A stretch of DNA of 64,000 nt, taken from assembly GCA_035506295.1 (NCBI GenBank), contig DATJPR010000044.1, forward strand, positions 1 through 64,000. The letters are read 5' to 3'. Under the pieces are notes generated by a model. It saw only the letters and a list, made by a program, of their open reading frames with translations, had not been told where the DNA came from and did no database searches. Positions 34,106 through 43,673 of this stretch are shown here, piece after piece. Position 1 is the first letter of the stretch; each line of letters opens with the position of its first letter. The DNA is from DATJPR01 sp035506295. GTDB lineage: Bacteria > Bacteroidota > Ignavibacteria > UBA10030 > UBA6906. Both the position numbers and the translations under genes were made by a program.

Positions 34106-34571
34106 CAGGGGAAAACCGATCGCTCCGTCATCGTTGACCACAAGTGTGAGGTTCGGAGCTTCGATCCACCCCCCGCAGCAGGCCCCAATACCCATCCGAC
34201 GGGCTGCCACCAACCCCCGCAATGGGCATTTGAAGGGCATTGGACAGCGTGTGATTTGCCTCACACCAAATGTCCTTCCTCTCTTCTTATATACAGATCA
34301 ACGAACAGACCCAGACAAGCGCATGGAGCAGGTGGGAAGAGGGGCTCGTCCGTTCATGCCGCACATCTTCGATCACCCGGGAGGTCGGCGGGACGCTGTT
34401 TCGTTGCACACGCCCGTGTGCAAGCGGCTGTCATTCCTGAAGTAGATTTACATTGTACAGGTAGTACCAAATGGTTTGCGCAGTTCGGGGGCTGGTATTC
34501 GTGTCCCTTCGACGATTGCGGCAAAATTCTGTTTGAGGGATGTGTTGGGCGATTTGTCACTTCGTGCCACC
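34106..34571. other. 466-base regulatory region upstream of the giant surface protein
   Basis: No convincing gene is present. It contains a CRP-type palindrome and a -10 box (34250-34293), a tandem GGGCATT pair around 34225-34242, and an AT-richer leader of about 270 bases before the first ATG. No clear terminator for argS is visible. Confidence 0.5.
34250..34293 (+). promoter_or_regulatory. CRP-type site with class II promoter geometry
   Basis: TGTGA-TTTGCC-TCACA at 34250-34265 matches the CRP core consensus TGTGA-N6-TCACA exactly. A -10-like TATATA lies at 34288-34293. Its transcription start would be near 34300, placing the palindrome centre at about -42, the position of class II activation where CRP overlaps the -35 region. 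No good -35 hexamer is present, as expected for an activator-dependent promoter. CRP/FNR-family regulators are not encoded in this window. Confidence 0.6.
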
Positions 34572-37500
34572 ATGACTGACTCGATGAACACTACCATTCT
34601 TTCGCGTTTCATGAAGATTGTCCGAGCCGTTGTGCTGACGGTTATAGTCTTTAGTGCCCTCGGTGTCGGTAAGGCAGTTGCCGCCAACAGTCTTCAATTC
34701 GGATCGATCAACGGCGGCACGTCGCCGCAAGCCGGTGTAGCGTTCAGCGTGACGGTCTTTGCCACCGATGGCATCACGCCTATACCTGTGAGTGCGCCAA
34801 CTGTCGTGACATTGAGCCGCGCGTCCGGGACGGGGACACTGGGAGGGAATCTGACCGGGGTCATCCAGATGGGGACCGACTCAGTCGTCATCAGCGGTGT
34901 GACGTACACCAAAGCCGAATCGAATGTATCCCTCACGGCAACGGAGACGTCAGGCGATCCGCTGTCGAGTGCGACGAGCAGTGTATTCACCGTGGTTCCG
35001 GGTCCGGCGTCCAAAACGACGTCCACTATTGCAGCGAACCCGACTTCCGTCACCGCTGATGGGACCGCTTCGACAATCACGGTCCAGCTCAAAGACGCCA
35101 ACAACAATAACCTCACGAGTTCAGGGGGTGCGTGGGCCGTTATCACGAATTTCGGCAGCAGCAGTGGGACGACGGACAACGGCAATGGGACTTACACGGC
35201 AACGGTCTCGTCCTTTGTGACCGGCTCGGCGACAGTACGAGCCTACCTGAATCTGGATACTCTCAGCAACACTGCTACCGTGACGTTCACCCCCGGGGCC
35301 GCTTCGAAGTTCGCCGTGACGATGTCGGGGGGGACGACCCTCCTTTCGGCGGCACCCAAGACTGCGGGAACGCCATTTCTGGTCAGAGTCACTGCCCAGG
35401 ATACTTACGGCAATACAGCGACAAGTTACCACGGCACGGTGAACCTGGGGTCAAATGCGTATGTGGGATCCGTTCCTGCCACGATCCTAAACAACGGGAC
35501 CGGACTCGTTGACAATATCTCCATTACACCGACCGTGGCTGGAACTAATGACGCGATCACAACGAGCGATGGCGTGATCAACGTCGGGGGATCCGGAGTT
35601 TTTACGGTGAACCCCGGTCCGCCATCGACTTCGACGTCGACTGTCAGCGCAAACCCCACGTCAATCGTAGCCAACGGAGCAAGCACATCGCTGATCACCG
35701 TACAGCTGAAAGACGCATACGGCAACAACCTGACAACCGGCGGATCGTCGGTGGGGGTGACCGCCCCCCTTGGATCTCTCGGCTCGGTGTCAGACCTGGG
35801 AAACGGCAGCTACAATGCTACACTGACATCAGGGACGGTCGCCGGCACGGACAGTGTCACTGCGACGATCAGTTCGACGCCGATCACCAACAAGGCGGGC
35901 GTCGTGTTCACGCCCGGGCCGCTCGCGAAATTTGCCGTGACGATGTCCGGCGGCACGACGCCGTTGTCCGCCACGGCGAAGACCGCAGGCGTCTCGTTCC
36001 AGGTGCGCGTTACGGCGCAAGATGCGAACGGGAATACCGTAACGTCGTTTACAGGGCCGGTCACGCTGACGTCGACCGCGTTCGGCGGGAACGTCATTGC
36101 GACCATCGCCGCAAACGGGCTGGTGGATAATGTCGGCATCGTGCCGACGAACGCGGGATCCTCGAAGACCATATCTGCAAGCGGCGGATCGATCACCACT
36201 TCTCCTGCATCGAGCACGTTCACGGTCAATCCGGGAGCTGCCAAGAAAGTCGTCGTGACTCAAGAACCATCCTCATCGGCAGTCGCAGGGCAGGCATTCG
36301 TGACTCAGCCGTGGGTGGCCATCGAAGACTCTCTCGGGAATATCATCACCACGGACAACAGCACGACTGTGACCGCTACCGCGATCGGCGGGACTGGCAC
36401 GTTGAGCGGGAACCTGTCGGCGAACGCCTCAGGCGGAGTGGCGAAATTCACGAACCTGAGTTATTTGAAATCGGAGACCATCCGGATCCGCTTCACGGCG
36501 GGAGGCCTGCTTGCAGACACATCGGTAGCGATTGTGGTCAGCGCTGGAGGAGCCAGTAAGGTTGTCATCACCCGTCAGCCGTCCACGAATGCCGTTGCGG
36601 GACAAAACTTCTCCACGCAGCCGCAGGCATCAATTGAAGATGCGCTCGGGAACGTGATCACCGCCGACAATGCATCGCAGATCGGCGTGCAGGTGCTCGG
36701 TGGAACAGGCGGCACATTGAACGGTACGACCACACTGACTGTTGCATCCGGCGTTGCCACGTTCACCAATCTGAACTACACAAAGATGGAATCGATCCGG
36801 CTGCGGTTCGCTTCGGGGAGCCTCGTCACGGACACGTCGGTAACGATCGCGGTCAACCATGCCGCTGCGGATTCCATGGCAATTGTCTCCGGGAACGGTC
36901 AGACGGCGCCGATCTCGACGGCGCTAAGCCCGATGGTCGTCCATATTTCCGACAGCTACGGGAACGCTGTTGATAGCGTGAACGTCGCCTTCAATGTAAC
37001 CGGGTTTCCGGTGGGAGCGACCGGCAGCTTCTCGCTCAATCCCGCAAGCGCCGTTTCTGCGACGAGCGGGAATGCGAGCAGCGTGTTGACGCTGGGGAAC
37101 AAAGTGGGCTTGTACACGGCACAGGCCAGCGCAGCGCTCAAGGGGAGTCCGATTACCTTCACGGCGACAGCCACGCCGGGCGCGGCAGGGAGGCTCGTTA
37201 TTCTTCAGCAACCGAATCCGACCCAAATCGCCGGCCGGGTCTTTGCGCCGAATCCGACGGTGTCCGTCCAGGACACATCGGGAAATATCGTGACGTCGGA
37301 CAACAGCTCCCTGATCACGGCCACGCTGAGCACAGGCACGGGGTTGTTGCAGGGGACGACGCAGATGACCGCCGCCAACGGGCAGGTTGCATTCAGCAAT
37401 CTCAGCTACAATATCGCGGAACCGATCGTCATCCAGTTCACGAGTCCGGGTCTCTCGAAAGCCGTCACGAGTACGATCACCGTTTCCCCGGACACGGCAT

Positions 37501-40500
37501 ACGCCCTTGCGATCAAGCAGCAGGCTCCATCAACCATTGCAGCCGGCACCGTGATCTCTCCTGCCTTGAAAGTCCAACTGGTTGACAGGTCAGGGAATGC
37601 GGTCGCAAAATCCGGCACGAACGTGACGCTCGCTGTCGCGAGCGGAAACCCCGAACTGCAGGGGACAAAGATTCAAGCAACGGATGCGAATGGCCTGGCG
37701 ACATTTCCGGATATCTTGTTCAATTCAACTGGCGGAAGACGCCTGCAGTTTACCTCCTCGCCGCTCCAGCGCGCAGTGAGCGACACACTGACTGTCGGTC
37801 CTGCGACACCGGACACCCTGGTCTTTGTGGCGAACCCATCGAACGCGAAGGCCGGCGCAACATTCGCCACGCCGCCGATCGTCGAAGTTCGGGACCGGTT
37901 CGGGAACGTGGTGACCGGGTACGCATTGAACGTTACCGTGGCGTTGACCACCCCGGGTGGGGCAATCCTCAGCGGAACGACAACCGTTCCCGACTCGTTG
38001 CCGACAGGACACGCGACATTCTACAACCTGTCGGTCAACAAGACCGGCACGTACACACTCAAAGCGACTTCGCCGAGCGTCTCGAAGAGCGGTCAGAGCG
38101 CCTCGTTCACTATTTCTCCGGGCTCCGCGGTCCATGTGGCCTTTTCCCAGCAGCCTACGACCGTCAATGCCGGGAGCCGGATTCTTCCCGCGGTCGCAGT
38201 CGCGGTGCAGGACACCTTCGGCAACGTCGTGACCACCTCTTCGGATTCCATCGGGGTGACCCTTCTCGGCGGGGGTACGCTTGTTGGCGGGAGCAAAAAG
38301 CAGGCGTCTTCCGGGATCGCGACGTTTGACAGCCTGATCATCTCGACCTCGGGGACCGGGAAGCGGTTATTGGCGAGCGCCAAGAGCCTGAGGTCGGACA
38401 CAAGCACGACCTTTGACGTCAAACCCGCGACTCCTTCGAAGCTCGTGTTTACCACGCAGCCCGGAAACGGCATAGCGGGTATCACCCTTGGCCAGCTTCC
38501 GGTGATCACCATGGAGGATCAGTACGGGAACACGGTGACCGGGGTTAAGCAGAAGGTCGCGCTGTTCATCAAGGACACCGCCACCGCCGGGGGTTTCCTG
38601 CTGGATTCGACGCACACGGTCAAGGTCGATTCGTTGACGGCGAACGTCGACACGTTGACCGGCCGCGCGGCATTCACCAACTTGTCCATCAACAAAGCCG
38701 GACACCGGTATACGCTCACCGCGACCGGGAGCACGGTGCAGCCGACCCGCGGCGTTGCGGTAAGCGACACCTTTGCCATCGCGGCGGGGACGGCGCAGAA
38801 GGTGAGAATCGAGACCCAGTTTGACGGGACGGGCACTCTGCTCGTGGACCAAAAAGTTTCGTCGGGGACGTCGATCACGGTGTTTAGCGTTTCACGCGAC
38901 AACTACGACAACTATGTCGCGAACGTCGCCGCCGACGTCGGCGGTTGGACGATTACGGTTTTCACCGGTGGAATTGTCGCCTCGGATCTCGTGCCGAGTG
39001 CGGACAGGAGGAGCGCGGTGTTTTCCGGCCACGTCATCGGCACGGCGAGGATCAACGTGGCCGTGGCGGGACTGACATCCGTGCCCTCGGATACCCTGAC
39101 GGTTGTTCAGGCTGGGAGTCCCACGAAGGTGGTGGTGGAGACAGCGGGCAACGGGACCGGTCAGGTTGTTCCGCGGCAGTCGTTGATCTCAGGCCACTCG
39201 GTGACTATGTACGCCATCGCGCGCGATGCATCGGACAACTTCGTGGCAAACATCGCAGCCGATTGGCTCCTGGTCAAACTCGCGGGTGGCATCGCTGATA
39301 CGGATTTGATCGCCTCCACGGACAAAAGAAGTGCGGTGTTTACGGGACACCGGGTCGGACGCGCGCAGGTTCTTGCAAGCAGCGGGTCCCTGTCCGGGGT
39401 GCGCTCAGATACCCTCACCGTGGTCAACGGGTCCGCGGCCGCATTGCTGCCTGTGTCCGGAACTACGCCCCTCAGCACGCTGGTGGGAACGATGTTCGCC
39501 ACTCCACTTGCAGCAGAAGTCGTCGACTCCTCCGGGAACCCGGTTCCTGCAGCAGTCGTCCGGTTTTCCGCTCCCTTGTCCGGCCCGTCCAGTATTTTCG
39601 GCTCACGCCAGGATACGAGCGTGATGGCGAACGCCTCCGGTGTCGCCACGGCACCTCCGATGCAGGCGAACATGATCTCGGGTACCTACTTCGATACCGC
39701 ATCGGTCCATGGCGCCACGCCGGCGCTCTTTGCTCTGACGAACAGTTCCGCGCCCATCTACAATTTCACCATCACCTCGACAAACGGTGGTCGGATCGGC
39801 ACGCAATATACGCAGGTGCCCTTCCCTGTCCGCATCGCGGCAAGGGATTCCTTTGGCAACGTCGCAACGGGGTTCACGGGAGCAGCGGTGGTCGGCAGCT
39901 CCGGTGTTCTGCTGAGCGGGAGCGGAACGACGCCGAATTTCGTAGCGGGCGTCCTGGATTCCTACCCTGTCAGTTTTGATTCCGCCGGTTCGTATTTCCT
40001 GACCGTGCGGCGATCGGGTGGAACGGAATCGGGCGTCAGCGATTCAATCGACGTACAGAATCCGCCTCCGACGTTCACCTCGCTCACCCCGGTGAACGGG
40101 TTGGCCGGAGGAACGCTGCAGATCACCATCAGAGGGACGGGCTTCATCGCAGGCGTTACGGTCGTGCTCTTCTCGGACGCTCATATCCACGCGCTGACGC
40201 CGATCGTCGATTCCTTCACCCAGTTGCGGGTAACGGTTCAGGTCGACTCCTCCGTTACGACCGGTCCGAAGAACGTCACGATCGCCAATATCCAGCCCGG
40301 CGGTGGGACGGTCATTGTGCAGAGCGGCTTCATCGTGGGCAACAATCCGACACCCACGCTGACCTCCATCGCGCCCGCCTCCGGCGTTCGGGGTCGATCC
40401 ATGACCGTCGGCCTGTCCGGATCGAATTTTGTCCCCGGGGCGACTTCCGTCGATTTTGGTCAGGGGATCACCGTGAATACCCTGGCCGTCGACAGCGCAA

Positions 40501-42245
40501 CGCATATCACGTCGGGCATTACGATCTCCACGACGGCACAACTCGGCGACCGTCAGATCACTGTCGTCAATGCTCCTCCGGGAGGAGGGACCTCGCAAAC
40601 CATCACGTTCACCGTCAATGCAGATCCGTCGTCGCCTCCGTCCCTGGCGGCACCGCCGTCCGGTTATTCTGCCCAGTCGGCCCAGGTGACGCTCCAGTGG
40701 ACCGCTCCTTTGAGCGACTCCGTCGCTTCGTACCAGCTGCAGGTGTCGGCGGATACGAACTATGCCACACGGTATGCCGATACCACCATCACCGGAACGT
40801 CCATTCAACTCAGTTCCTTGACCGGGTATGCGACCTACTTCTGGCATGTGCGCGCAAAACGGACGAGCGGGATAACAAGCAGCTACAGCGCGTCCTGGTC
40901 GTTCAATACCTACCCGACGCAGATCTCCGTGAGCAACACGGTATCGTTCCCGCAACATGATTCTCCCGGCCAATACAGCACGAACGACTATCGCCTGTTG
41001 GGTGTGCCCGGTTCGGATAACAGCCAGATAACAAAGTATTTGACCGGTACGGCAGGGCAGGACTGGATTGCCTACTATGATAATGGTGCGGATTCCAGTT
41101 ATCTTGTAGCTTATAGTGCGGGGGACACGAACTTCACCTTTGCGCGGGGAAGAGCATTCTGGATACTCCGACGCGGGTCATGGGCGGTGAGTGGACAGGT
41201 CACCGGGATGATCCCCGACTCGGCCGGTCGGTTGCGCATACCCCTTCACAAGGGGTGGAACATCATCACCAACCCTCTGGATTTGTCCATACCCTGGTCA
41301 AAGGTGCAGGCGGCGAACGGCGGCATCCAGGACAGCATCTGGAGCTTTGATGGGACGATCATGGGGGTGCAGCAGACATTCCGGCCATATCTAGGGTATT
41401 ATTTCGAGAACAAGTCGAATTTGAAATCCCTGTCTATCCCGGGTGGATTGAGTCTCTCGAAGACCACCGTGCCTACCGCTCCGAGCGACACCTCGTGGAC
41501 GGTCAGCATGTCGTTGGCCCAGGGAGGCGTTTTGGTCGACCGGTCGACATGGTTCGGGGTGGCGCCAGACGCCGGTCCGGACAACAACAGGCATGATTTC
41601 CATAAGCCGCGATCGATCGGCGCTTTGAGCCAGTTGGTGTTCAACCGGCCGAGCTGGGATCCGCGGGCGCCGCGGTTCGCATCCGACATCCGGCCTCCGA
41701 CGAGCGGCGTGCAGAGCTGGGATGTGACTGCGCTGATCCCCGACGGCGTCTCCAGGAAGTCGCCGTTCACCATCCGCTTCAGCGGAATCGATGCGGTTCC
41801 GTCCACCAGTGATGTCTATCTCGTGGACCGTAAGCGGGAGACGTACCAGGACCTTCGGGCGAACGCCGGGTACACCTTCACGGCGATCACCGCGTCTTCG
41901 GATTTCTCCATTCTGATCGGCGCATCAGCAGATGTCAAGAAGGAGCTTGACGCCATCGGGCCCAAGGCATACAGCCTTGACCAGAACTATCCGAACCCGT
42001 TCAATCCGACGACCACCATTTCGCTGACTGTGCCGGTCAAGGCCAGCGTGAGTGTGACCATCTACGACATTCTCGGCGCTCGCGTGAGGGTGCTCCAGAG
42101 CGGACCGATCGCTCCGGGGAGACATTTCTTCCAATGGGATGGCACGAACGAAGCGGGAAGGATGACCGGGACCGGCGTCTATTTCTGCAGGATGAATGTA
42201 ACGGGTGGTCCGAGCTTCACACGAAAAATGCTGCTCATTAAATAG
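34572..42245 (+). CDS. Giant Ig-repeat/TIG/FnIII surface protein with T9SS sorting domain
   Basis: This is a predicted cell-surface adhesin-like protein of about 2557 residues. After a signal peptide (about residues 14-37), some 18 modules of Ig-like (Big_1/filamin-type) repeats run to about residue 1830. Typical repeat phrases are ADGTASTITVQLKDANNNNL and AVAGQNFSTQPQASIEDALGN. Two IPT/TIG domains follow (about 1835-1920 and 1926-2015), an FnIII domain (about 2022-2110), a Gly/Trp-rich region, and a T9SS type-A sorting domain (about 2467-2557, NYPNPFNPTTTISLTVP). ATGs at 34572, 34584 and 34611 are all possible. No enzymatic domain is evident. A CRP-type promoter precedes it. Confidence 0.88.
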   Translation: MTDSMNTTILSRFMKIVRAVVLTVIVFSALGVGKAVAANSLQFGSINGGTSPQAGVAFSVTVFATDGITPIPVSAPTVVTLSRASGTGTLGGNLTGVIQMGTDSVVISGVTYTKAESNVSLTATETSGDPLSSATSSVFTVVPGPASKTTSTIAANPTSVTADGTASTITVQLKDANNNNLTSSGGAWAVITNFGSSSGTTDNGNGTYTATVSSFVTGSATVRAYLNLDTLSNTATVTFTPGAASKFAVTMSGGTTLLSAAPKTAGTPFLVRVTAQDTYGNTATSYHGTVNLGSNAYVGSVPATILNNGTGLVDNISITPTVAGTNDAITTSDGVINVGGSGVFTVNPGPPSTSTSTVSANPTSIVANGASTSLITVQLKDAYGNNLTTGGSSVGVTAPLGSLGSVSDLGNGSYNATLTSGTVAGTDSVTATISSTPITNKAGVVFTPGPLAKFAVTMSGGTTPLSATAKTAGVSFQVRVTAQDANGNTVTSFTGPVTLTSTAFGGNVIATIAANGLVDNVGIVPTNAGSSKTISASGGSITTSPASSTFTVNPGAAKKVVVTQEPSSSAVAGQAFVTQPWVAIEDSLGNIITTDNSTTVTATAIGGTGTLSGNLSANASGGVAKFTNLSYLKSETIRIRFTAGGLLADTSVAIVVSAGGASKVVITRQPSTNAVAGQNFSTQPQASIEDALGNVITADNASQIGVQVLGGTGGTLNGTTTLTVASGVATFTNLNYTKMESIRLRFASGSLVTDTSVTIAVNHAAADSMAIVSGNGQTAPISTALSPMVVHISDSYGNAVDSVNVAFNVTGFPVGATGSFSLNPASAVSATSGNASSVLTLGNKVGLYTAQASAALKGSPITFTATATPGAAGRLVILQQPNPTQIAGRVFAPNPTVSVQDTSGNIVTSDNSSLITATLSTGTGLLQGTTQMTAANGQVAFSNLSYNIAEPIVIQFTSPGLSKAVTSTITVSPDTAYALAIKQQAPSTIAAGTVISPALKVQLVDRSGNAVAKSGTNVTLAVASGNPELQGTKIQATDANGLATFPDILFNSTGGRRLQFTSSPLQRAVSDTLTVGPATPDTLVFVANPSNAKAGATFATPPIVEVRDRFGNVVTGYALNVTVALTTPGGAILSGTTTVPDSLPTGHATFYNLSVNKTGTYTLKATSPSVSKSGQSASFTISPGSAVHVAFSQQPTTVNAGSRILPAVAVAVQDTFGNVVTTSSDSIGVTLLGGGTLVGGSKKQASSGIATFDSLIISTSGTGKRLLASAKSLRSDTSTTFDVKPATPSKLVFTTQPGNGIAGITLGQLPVITMEDQYGNTVTGVKQKVALFIKDTATAGGFLLDSTHTVKVDSLTANVDTLTGRAAFTNLSINKAGHRYTLTATGSTVQPTRGVAVSDTFAIAAGTAQKVRIETQFDGTGTLLVDQKVSSGTSITVFSVSRDNYDNYVANVAADVGGWTITVFTGGIVASDLVPSADRRSAVFSGHVIGTARINVAVAGLTSVPSDTLTVVQAGSPTKVVVETAGNGTGQVVPRQSLISGHSVTMYAIARDASDNFVANIAADWLLVKLAGGIADTDLIASTDKRSAVFTGHRVGRAQVLASSGSLSGVRSDTLTVVNGSAAALLPVSGTTPLSTLVGTMFATPLAAEVVDSSGNPVPAAVVRFSAPLSGPSSIFGSRQDTSVMANASGVATAPPMQANMISGTYFDTASVHGATPALFALTNSSAPIYNFTITSTNGGRIGTQYTQVPFPVRIAARDSFGNVATGFTGAAVVGSSGVLLSGSGTTPNFVAGVLDSYPVSFDSAGSYFLTVRRSGGTESGVSDSIDVQNPPPTFTSLTPVNGLAGGTLQITIRGTGFIAGVTVVLFSDAHIHALTPIVDSFTQLRVTVQVDSSVTTGPKNVTIANIQPGGGTVIVQSGFIVGNNPTPTLTSIAPASGVRGRSMTVGLSGSNFVPGATSVDFGQGITVNTLAVDSATHITSGITISTTAQLGDRQITVVNAPPGGGTSQTITFTVNADPSSPPSLAAPPSGYSAQSAQVTLQWTAPLSDSVASYQLQVSADTNYATRYADTTITGTSIQLSSLTGYATYFWHVRAKRTSGITSSYSASWSFNTYPTQISVSNTVSFPQHDSPGQYSTNDYRLLGVPGSDNSQITKYLTGTAGQDWIAYYDNGADSSYLVAYSAGDTNFTFARGRAFWILRRGSWAVSGQVTGMIPDSAGRLRIPLHKGWNIITNPLDLSIPWSKVQAANGGIQDSIWSFDGTIMGVQQTFRPYLGYYFENKSNLKSLSIPGGLSLSKTTVPTAPSDTSWTVSMSLAQGGVLVDRSTWFGVAPDAGPDNNRHDFHKPRSIGALSQLVFNRPSWDPRAPRFASDIRPPTSGVQSWDVTALIPDGVSRKSPFTIRFSGIDAVPSTSDVYLVDRKRETYQDLRANAGYTFTAITASSDFSILIGASADVKKELDAIGPKAYSLDQNYPNPFNPTTTISLTVPVKASVSVTIYDILGARVRVLQSGPIAPGRHFFQWDGTNEAGRMTGTGVYFCRMNVTGGPSFTRKMLLIK

Positions 42246-42260
42246 GCCAGGGAAACGGCA

Positions 42261-42779
42261 ATGAGGAATGTGTCTAGGACCTTTGCTGCGGTCGCGTATT
42301 TCCTTATAGGGGCGCTGTTGCTCGATTGCATGCCGTGGCAAGCCTTCGCCGGGGACGACCTTGCCGTCCGTAATGTGCGTTTCGAAATCAACGGCGAGCT
42401 CGTGCGCATCTACTATGACCTGAGCGGCTCGCCCGACAAGCTCTATCGTGTGTCGGTGACACTCCGAAAACAGAGCGACCCCACCTTTTCTGCCGTCCCT
42501 GTGCACGTGTCGGGTGACCTCGGCGGCATCGTCCTGCCGGGAGATAAACGACGGGTGACCTGGGATTTCCTGAAGGATTTTCCGGGGGGGCTTCAGGGGG
42601 ATGATTACTACTTTGTTGTGGAGGTCGAGGTGCCGGAGTCTGAAGGTTTGAGTACCTGGTGGTGGGTTGGCGGTGGGGCAGTTGTCGTGGGGGGGGTTAT
42701 TGCGATCCTGGCAAAAGGAGGATCGACGAATCCTCCCCAGCCAAGCCCGCAATTCCCCACTCCGCCCTCAAGGCCGTAA
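42261..42779 (+). CDS. Exported protein with C-terminal membrane anchor and Pro-rich tail
   Basis: The function is unknown. The 172 residues have a signal peptide (about 1-30), a beta-rich domain with VRNVRFEINGELVRIYYDLSG and a VHVSGDLGGIVLPGDKRRVTWDF pattern. This pattern recurs in Bacteroidota exported proteins associated with surface or caspase-like systems. A transmembrane segment (about 134-152, Gly/Val-rich after WWWVGGG) and a Pro/Ser tail follow. It lies 15 bases after the giant protein and is probably co-transcribed with it. Confidence 0.72.
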   Translation: MRNVSRTFAAVAYFLIGALLLDCMPWQAFAGDDLAVRNVRFEINGELVRIYYDLSGSPDKLYRVSVTLRKQSDPTFSAVPVHVSGDLGGIVLPGDKRRVTWDFLKDFPGGLQGDDYYFVVEVEVPESEGLSTWWWVGGGAVVVGGVIAILAKGGSTNPPQPSPQFPTPPSRP

Positions 42780-42800
42780 CACTTGTTTCTGGAGATCGTG

Positions 42801-43304
42801 ATGAATTCTCGTCTGGTGCGATATGCAGTACTCGGTGGCGTTCTCATGTCATTCCAGGCTTCCGCATGGTCGCAGAAAATTTCCGGCCGGAGTCCGACTG
42901 GATCCTTGCCGCTCGCCCCATCAGATAGCGCGCACATTGCCAATGTCCTGAAGACTCGTGCGCTGGTGTTCGACATGCAGTTTACAACGCCGTCGGGGGA
43001 GAAGTTCATTACCGGGAGGGAAACGGGACGGCTGAGACTCTCCATTACGAACACCAGCGAAGTTGCTGTCCGCAACGTCCGCGCAAAGCTCGTCCCCATT
43101 GACAAACCGATCGGCGTCACCTTCAACGACTCGATCGTCGTCGGGGACATTCCCCCCGGACAGAGCCAGTACGCCATCTTCTATCTGAATGCTTCGGAGA
43201 ATGTGCCCGACCAGGTGGTGACTCTGGGCGTGGAAGTGCACCAGCAGTTGGGACAGGAGCCGGATCCTCGACTCCTGACGTTTGAGACAAAAGCAAGACA
43301 CTAG
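42801..43304 (+). CDS. Exported protein, unknown function
   Basis: I do not recognise a family with confidence. The 167-residue protein has a signal peptide (about 1-25, ending SAWSQ) and one beta-sandwich-like domain (about 50-165) with the RLRLSITNTSEVAVRNVRAKL and DSIVVGDIPPGQSQYAIFYL pattern of CARDB/Ig-like modules. GGAG lies upstream of the ATG at 42801; the in-frame ATG at 42783 has none. It is the third gene of the giant-protein operon. Confidence 0.7.
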   Translation: MNSRLVRYAVLGGVLMSFQASAWSQKISGRSPTGSLPLAPSDSAHIANVLKTRALVFDMQFTTPSGEKFITGRETGRLRLSITNTSEVAVRNVRAKLVPIDKPIGVTFNDSIVVGDIPPGQSQYAIFYLNASENVPDQVVTLGVEVHQQLGQEPDPRLLTFETKARH

Positions 43305-43308
43305 GTGC

Positions 43309-43455
43309 TCACCCGGCACGATCGGGCGAGGAGGGGGGAATCAGCTCGGCGGAAAAGATGCGCATCTGACGGTCGAGGAGGGCTAGTGCCCGGAAGAACC
43401 TGACGATGCACACGACGAGCACGACGTACAGCACAAGCGCCACGACGAGCGTCAC
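43309..43455 (-). CDS. Small membrane protein candidate on the minus strand
   Basis: This is a tentative gene of 48 residues, with start GTG at 43455 and GGAG eight bases before it on the minus strand. It reads MTLVVALVLYVVLVVCIVRF, a single transmembrane helix, then a basic/acidic tail (LALLDRQMRIFSAEL). The same frame is open to an ATG at 43617 (102 residues), but a promoter-like sequence inside that extension favours the short form. It is the only minus-strand gene I would propose in the window. No family is recognised. Confidence 0.42.
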   Translation of the reverse strand: MTLVVALVLYVVLVVCIVRFFRALALLDRQMRIFSAELIPPSSPDRAG

Positions 43456-43503
43456 GGCGAACACTCCGATGGCCTGGGGGAAGGAAATCCGGTAGTTGAA
43501 AGA

Positions 43504-43532
43504 AACATACAAAAGCTGTTTCTTCCTGTCAA
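43504..43532 (-). promoter_or_regulatory. Putative minus-strand sigma-70 promoter
   Basis: On the minus strand, TTGACA (43532-43527), a 17-base spacer and TATGTT (43509-43504). Transcription would begin near 43497 and run toward the small membrane protein candidate. Confidence 0.45.
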
Positions 43533-43673
43533 GTCCGGAGTGGTATTTCGTGCAGGCTGCACCGGTGCTGGCGCCGGAGCGTACGAGGGGTGAAGTCGTC
43601 GTCCATTCCCGGGACATCCCGTGCCGGGTGGTGCGACCGTGAGGAAGTCAGTATTAAACTAAGAGGCATTTCT

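Larger units (their letters stand above)
43305..43673. other. 369-base gap before the exopolysaccharide locus
   Basis: No + strand gene is visible. It holds the minus-strand candidate and its promoter-like sequence. The region just before the next gene carries AGAGG, its ribosome binding site. No clear + strand promoter was recognised. Confidence 0.4.

Noticed and set aside
34134..34445. 103-residue + strand frame in the region before the giant protein
   Set aside because: It runs through the CRP-type site and promoter and has no recognisable protein pattern.
14748..42242. Similar DNA at the ends of three genes, suggesting a mobile repeat
   Set aside because: The similarity (around CCGAACCCGTTCAA) is explained by the conserved PNPFN motif of T9SS sorting domains.
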